DNA of 64,000 nucleotides from Membranipora membranacea. Lineage: Eukaryota; Bryozoa; Gymnolaemata; Cheilostomatida; Membraniporidae. The notes below the pieces were generated by a model, which had not been told where the DNA came from, ran no database searches, and saw only the letters and a program-made list of their open reading frames with translations. Within the stretch, counting starts at the first letter, position 1, and the number at the start of each line of letters is the position of its first letter. The DNA lies in NCBI GenBank assembly GCA_914767715.1, contig OU612066.1:13023001-13087000 (forward strand), in the 5' to 3' direction. A program made the translations under genes and the position numbers. Positions 62,550 through 64,000 of the stretch are shown here, piece by piece.

Positions 62550-64000
62550 CATTATTTACAATTTCTATTTTTAGAATTAGTGCAAAATGTAAAATCAATA
62601 GCTGATGCGGGAATCGTAACACCAGTCAGCTCCAACAGATTGTGGAACTGTTTAAAAGGCTATCCTAACAGGGACTTCATTGTGTCGGGTTTCAAGAAGG
62701 GATTTCGCATCGGGGTGCCTTCTGTAAACTCTATTCCTGTCAATAATGTAACCCTAGACAAAAAACCAGCTAGGAACCGCGAGATAGTCATTGAAAAGCT
62801 AAACAGTGAGCTGCAGCAAGGTCGCATCTTAGGGCCATACAATGCTTCACCACTACCAATGGCATCATATGCTCCTTTATATGCTATTCCGAAGAGCACT
62901 CTGGGAAAGTTTCGCCTCATTCATGATCTGAGTAAACCTTATGGCACATCTGTCAATGATAATATTCCCAATGAACTTAAAGGTGTGAGCTACTGTAATG
63001 TTATGCAGGTGGCAGAATCGCTGTCAAGAAGACAAGAGAAAGAGAAGGCCCCAACCTTCATGGCGAAGATCGACCTAGCAGATGCGTAGCGGTGCTGCCC
63101 AATAAACAAAGAAGACTGGAGATATCTGGGGATGCAATTTGAAGATAAGTTGTTAATCGATATATGTTTGCCCATGGGCCTGAGCACATCATGCGCTATA
63201 TTCCAAGCCATATCAAACAGCCTTGCTTGGTTATTTGAGAAAACCCACCCAGACTGTGAAATGTTCAATTACATCGATGACTTTTTGATACTGGCGTCGA
63301 GCCATCAGCGATGTCAAGAGGCATTGTCAGAATTTCTCTCATGGCTAGAGTATTTAGGTTTCCCGGTCAGCCCACAAAAGACTGTGCTTCCCTGCACCCA
63401 CATAGAGTTCCTAGGACTGGGTATCGATAGCTGTCACCTGTCATTCTTTGTGCCTTTGTCAAAAAGAGAAAAGTACGAAAGGGAAATTACTAACTTTATT
63501 GCGAAGAAGGGGCACCGTGTTCACTCTATACAGAAACTGGTTGGTAAACTCACATTTCTTTGTGCCACCTTTTTACCCGGAAAGGCGCTGTTGGCGGGAT
63601 TATACCAAAACCTATCTGGTATCCTATCATCAAACAAGTGGGCACAGCGCAGATTAAATGAAAATGTTCGTGCAGATCTGCGTGTGTGGCGGTCCTTCCT
63701 GTCTCAACCGGAAGGAAAACCATTTAAATTCATTTTTGCAGGATCTCAGGAAGCCTCACATTCTATCATATCAGACGCCTCAGGATCGGTTGGCTATGGA
63801 TGTGTGTTCGACAACTGGTGGTTCAACGGAATTTGGCAAGATGAATGGTGGTCAAAACAGAATATCGCTCTCTTGGAACTGATTCCGATCTACATTGCCG
63901 TTAAGCTCTGGGGCGACAAGATAAGTGATACGATACTCTCTATTCAGACTGACAATCAAGCTCTGGTGGCCATGATCAACACATTCTTCTCTAAAGAGAA
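62550..64000 (+). pseudogene. DIRS-like retroelement, RT-RNase H region with one in-frame stop
   Basis: One frame is open from 62550 to the window end except for TAG at 63087-63089. The N-terminal part has the family phrase FIVSGFKKGFRIGVP, followed by the LNSELQQGRILGPY and KFRLIHDLSKPYG blocks. RT motif A is KIDLADA (Asp near 63070). The stop comes right after it. Beyond it the frame continues with the LPMGLSTSCAIFQ block and motif C YIDD (63271-63282). RNase H follows, with SDASGSVGYG, a Glu in LLELIPIY and QTDNQALV as metal ligands. DIRS/Ngaro-type elements also encode a tyrosine recombinase, which would lie beyond the edge. No gag-like ORF was seen between the satellite and the RT. AG at 62573-62574 could be a splice acceptor. 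The stop suggests a recently inactivated copy. Confidence 0.85.

Noticed and set aside
63448-63882. Separate small ORFs at the right edge
   Set aside because: They lie in other frames over the RT-RNase H coding region.

Overview
The window is animal nuclear DNA. It is AT-rich and its genes are broken by GT-AG introns. It carries metazoan families (an MFSD1-like lysosomal transporter, a modular LDL-receptor class A protein, a PAN-domain secreted protein, a DUF4806 protein) and animal mobile elements (DIRS-type retroelement, hAT-, Harbinger- and TA-type elements, foldback elements). A marine or aquatic invertebrate is likely, but I cannot name the phylum. Most real coding sequence lies in short exons, so gene models below were assembled by hand from splice sites, intron phase and protein similarity recalled from family knowledge.

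Layout. 1-306: N-terminal exon of an unknown acidic protein on the minus strand, open to the window edge. 572-2382: 1.8-kb inverted-repeat element. 2725-3048: TTAA-flanked MITE. 4005-10423 (+): MFSD1-like transporter, ten exons seen, with the N-terminal exon(s) and one internal exon not found. 10777-about 14232 (+): secreted PAN-domain protein; its long intron holds a hAT-like MITE (11434-11938) and a 970-bp long-TIR palindromic element (12094-13063). 14.2-20 kb: intergenic, with two small elements, one a second copy of the same hAT-like MITE. 20125-24598 (-): complete nine-exon secreted protein with five LDLa modules, every intron in phase 1.

From 26173 to 62268 the window is a 335-bp satellite array. 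Block A (26173-36916) has a higher-order structure marked by recurrent truncated 118-bp monomers. Block B (50596-57805) is the same subfamily with more divergence, and block C (57806-62268) is a distinct, more uniform subfamily. The array is split by a 13,679-bp island (36917-50595). The island begins and ends with matching terminal inverted repeats (CCCAGCAAAC...), has subterminal repeats, and interrupts the satellite at one point with a 2-bp CG duplication. It looks like one giant DNA-transposon-like insertion. It carries a complete 297-codon DUF4806 gene (44300-49870, +, with poly(A) signal) and several nested smaller elements. No transposase was recognised in it. This island is the best candidate for an undescribed mobile system here.

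The right edge (62550-64000, +) holds the RT-RNase H region of a DIRS-like retroelement with a single in-frame TAG inside the RT domain.
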